A DNA stretch of 13,711 bases from GCA-001735895 sp964651385 (GTDB lineage: Bacteria > Pseudomonadota > Gammaproteobacteria > GCA-001735895). Below, in pieces: positions 13,468-13,711 of this stretch (positions are counted from its first letter, which is position 1; every line of letters begins with the position of its first letter). The stretch lies in the NCBI GenBank assembly GCA_964651385.1, contig CAZYYM010000092.1, positions 1-13,711 of the forward strand, in the 5' to 3' direction. A program made the position numbers and the translations under genes. Below the pieces are notes generated by a model, which was not told where the DNA came from, made no database searches, and saw nothing but the letters and a program-made list of their open reading frames with translations.

Positions 13468-13598
13468 ACAGAATATCGACCCTTTTAGAATATCACAATG
13501 CTGATTGTGAAGCATACGGTATATCGTGAGATTGGCCGGAACCATGCCATGTTGGCCAAAATTACCACGGCCGAAAACAAGGTGAACAACGACAGAAA

Positions 13599-13711
13599 TT
13601 ACAATAGTGCCAATAAAGACAAATCATATTCTTTTTTCATGATGCTTCACCTTTATAAAGCTTTCACTCTTTTGCCGTTGCTTTACGAGCATATATGATT
13701 CGAATTAGATT
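13599..13711 (-). pseudogene. Broken BrnT toxin / BrnA antitoxin module
   Basis: At the right edge the minus strand reads NLIRIIYARKATAKE, then TGA (13664-13666), then KLYKGEAS and TGA (13637-13639). The peptide IRII-ARKAT-xE-(stop)-KLY is the C-terminus of BrnT-type RNase toxins, which normally reads through as IRIISARKAT-RERKLY; one base change (CGA or AGA to TGA) would explain the inner stop. The outer TGA overlaps an ATG by 4 bp (ATGA) with AAGGTG upstream; the frame from that ATG begins MKKEYDLS, like BrnA-type antitoxins (MKKEYDFS), but stops after 13 codons at 13599. Both halves thus look dead, though the body of the toxin lies outside the window. Confidence 0.5.

Noticed and set aside
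13532..13559. TTGGCC repeats around a CATG-C-CATG core as a second attC site
   Set aside because: AAC and GTT boxes are too close together and the segment lies in a possible coding frame.
13498..13698. 66-codon plus-strand ORF at the right edge
   Set aside because: It lies opposite the BrnT/BrnA remnant, which has recognisable motifs; the plus-strand product has none.

Overview
The window looks like an accessory stretch of a gammaproteobacterial, probably marine, chromosome. This rests on the moderate-to-low GC content, a BetA-type choline dehydrogenase, a YghU-type glutathione transferase, a MarC protein, a YjdM protein, and a hybrid kinase paired with a PhnD-like binding protein. There is no rRNA, tRNA, CRISPR array or phage structural gene that I can see. 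The species cannot be fixed from sequence alone.

Layout. Bases 1-521 hold the C-terminal end of an IS66-family transposase (+ strand), facing a complete VapBC toxin-antitoxin pair (541-1127, - strand) whose promoter and palindromic operator are readable. Bases 1302-5204 are a run of minus-strand genes: an unrecognised 55-residue ORF overlapping a YghU-like glutathione transferase, then an ACR3 arsenite exporter and choline dehydrogenase BetA 19 bp apart. Bases 5671-6409 (+) carry a DUF2798 membrane protein and a VOC (glyoxalase-fold) protein. Bases 6519-10125 (-) are a two-gene sensory unit: a secreted PhnD-like binding protein followed by an 891-residue hybrid histidine kinase with HAMP, PAS, HisKA, HATPase, a degenerate receiver and an intact receiver. 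Bases 10253-10729 hold what looks like a decayed minus-strand gene. A MarC transporter (10912-11547, +) with a TATAAT promoter follows.

Bases 11621-13711 are a patchwork. Two 152-bp direct repeats (about 10 mismatches) flank a small VOC gene. The first copy has inverted GGGTCAAA-type ends like a miniature element. An attC-like palindrome lies just upstream of the VOC gene. Beyond it on the same strand are a truncated SHOCT-domain remnant, YjdM, a DUF167/YggU protein, an unrecognised small ORF, and at the right edge a broken BrnT/BrnA toxin-antitoxin module.

How the genes work together. The clearest functional unit is the PhnD-like protein plus hybrid kinase, a ligand-sensing phosphorelay input with no ABC permease, HPt or output regulator nearby. 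The ACR3-betA pair is an unusual coupling of arsenite efflux with choline (possibly arsenocholine) oxidation. The edges show repeated gene turnover: an IS66 remnant, two toxin-antitoxin modules, one of them dead, dispersed GGGGTCAAA repeats and several gene fragments.
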